Origin: Bacteroidota bacterium
GTDB lineage: Bacteria > Bacteroidota > Bacteroidia > Flavobacteriales > Flavobacteriaceae
Assembly (NCBI GenBank): GCA_018656255.1
Contig: JABHYI010000120.1
Location: 1-6,654, forward strand
Direction of reading: 5' to 3'
Length of the DNA: 6,654 nucleotides
The notes beneath the pieces are model-generated. The model was not told the DNA's origin and made no database searches. It worked only from the letters and a program-made list of their open reading frames with translations. This document shows, piece by piece, positions 6,033 through 6,654 of the stretch (position 1 is its first letter; every line of letters starts with the position of its first letter). The position numbers were made by a program, and so were the translations under genes.

Positions 6033-6654
6033 ATGAAAGACCTTCAAGATATAATAGAAAAAGCCTGGGAAGACCGTTCTTTATTAAACCAACAACCAAC
6101 CATAGACGCCATAAGAGAAGTTGTACGTTTGTGTGATCAGGGAATACTGCGCTGTGCAGAGCCCTCAGAAAATGGTTGGAAGGTAAACCAATGGGTAAAA
6201 AAAGGGATTGTTTTGTATTTCCCAATACAAAAAATGGAAACTCTTGAAGCAGGTATTTTTGAATATCATGACAAAATTCCTTTAAAAACAGGATATAAAG
6301 AAAAAGGAATTCGGGTAGTACCTAATGCTATTGCACGTCACGGAGCTTATATAAGCAAAGGTGTTATCCTTATGCCTAGCTATGTAAATATTGGCGCATA
6401 CGTAGACCAGGGTACCATGGTAGATACCTGGGCAACTGTTGGAAGTTGTGCTCAAATAGGTAAAGATGTTCACCTAAGCGGAGGCGTTGGTATAGGAGGT
6501 GTTTTAGAACCTCTTCAAGCAGCGCCCGTTATCATTGAAGACGGCGCTTTTATTGGTTCACGCTGTATTGTTGTTGAAGGTGTACGTGTAGAAAAGGAAG
6601 CTGTTTTAGGAGCCAATGTAGTACTTACTATGAGCACCAAAATTATAGATGTCA
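6033..6654 (+). CDS. dapD: 2,3,4,5-tetrahydropyridine-2,6-dicarboxylate N-succinyltransferase, 5' part
   Basis: Transfers succinyl from succinyl-CoA to tetrahydrodipicolinate in the succinylase branch of lysine and meso-diaminopimelate synthesis, a cytoplasmic step feeding both protein and peptidoglycan. The gene is cut by the window end after 207 of about 271 codons and has no frame break. Seen: an N-terminal helical domain ([15 protein letters not shown], 1-15); [19 protein letters not shown] (92-110); then the left-handed beta-helix of hexapeptide repeats, with [18 protein letters not shown] (114-131), [20 protein letters not shown] (132-151), [13 protein letters not shown] (151-163) and [17 protein letters not shown] (168-184). 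These are signature blocks of DapD. ATG 6033 matches the family start. It is divergent from ruvX over 111 bases and preceded by a good -7 element. No Shine-Dalgarno is visible. Confident call. Confidence 0.96.
   Translation, partial: MKDLQDIIEKAWEDRSLLNQQPTIDAIREVVRLCDQGILRCAEPSENGWKVNQWVKKGIVLYFPIQKMETLEAGIFEYHDKIPLKTGYKEKGIRVVPNAIARHGAYISKGVILMPSYVNIGAYVDQGTMVDTWATVGSCAQIGKDVHLSGGVGIGGVLEPLQAAPVIIEDGAFIGSRCIVVEGVRVEKEAVLGANVVLTMSTKIIDV

Noticed and set aside
5989..6473. Minus-strand open frames opposite dapD (5989-6225, 6282-6473)
   Set aside because: They are shadows of dapD, whose family motifs run unbroken on the plus strand; the translated peptides have no recognisable features.

Overview
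This AT-rich window looks like a core chromosomal segment of a member of the Flavobacteriaceae (Bacteroidota). The evidence is the gene set and order (LETM1-like protein, holA, HsdR-N nuclease, family 2 glycosyltransferase, OmpA lipoprotein, DUF5606, def, ruvX, dapD), TAnnTTTG-type -7 promoter elements upstream of dapD and ruvX, and the general lack of strong Shine-Dalgarno sequences. I do not assign a genus.

Left part (1-1996): the 3' end of a LETM1-like gene runs rightward and meets holA (DNA polymerase III delta, minus strand) tail to tail, with 6 bases between the stop codons. An 87-base divergent spacer separates holA from a rightward block. That block starts with a small stand-alone PD-(D/E)xK nuclease-fold protein of the HsdR N-terminal type.

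Middle part (2016-4240): a GT2 glycosyltransferase starts 19 bases after the nuclease gene. After a 72-base gap comes an OmpA-type lipoprotein, with a lipobox Cys, a coiled coil, a peptidoglycan-binding domain and a repetitive acidic tail. A strong intrinsic terminator follows. A second, 16-bp hairpin serves the convergent minus-strand genes.

Right part (4241-6654): minus-strand genes read ruvX, def, DUF5606. ruvX and def are 6 bases apart and surely co-transcribed. DUF5606 lies 112 bases further on and may have its own promoter. dapD (lysine/diaminopimelate synthesis) reads rightward from a 111-base divergent spacer and is cut by the window end at codon 207.

Taken together these are housekeeping genes: replication clamp loading, Holliday-junction/RNA processing, N-terminal maturation of proteins, cell-wall precursor synthesis and envelope anchoring. 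There is no mobile element, CRISPR array, tRNA/rRNA or phage gene. I do not see a convincing new multi-gene system. The least understood items are the orphan HsdR-N nuclease, the DUF5606 protein with its histone-like tail, the LETM1-like protein, and the repeat tail of the OmpA lipoprotein.
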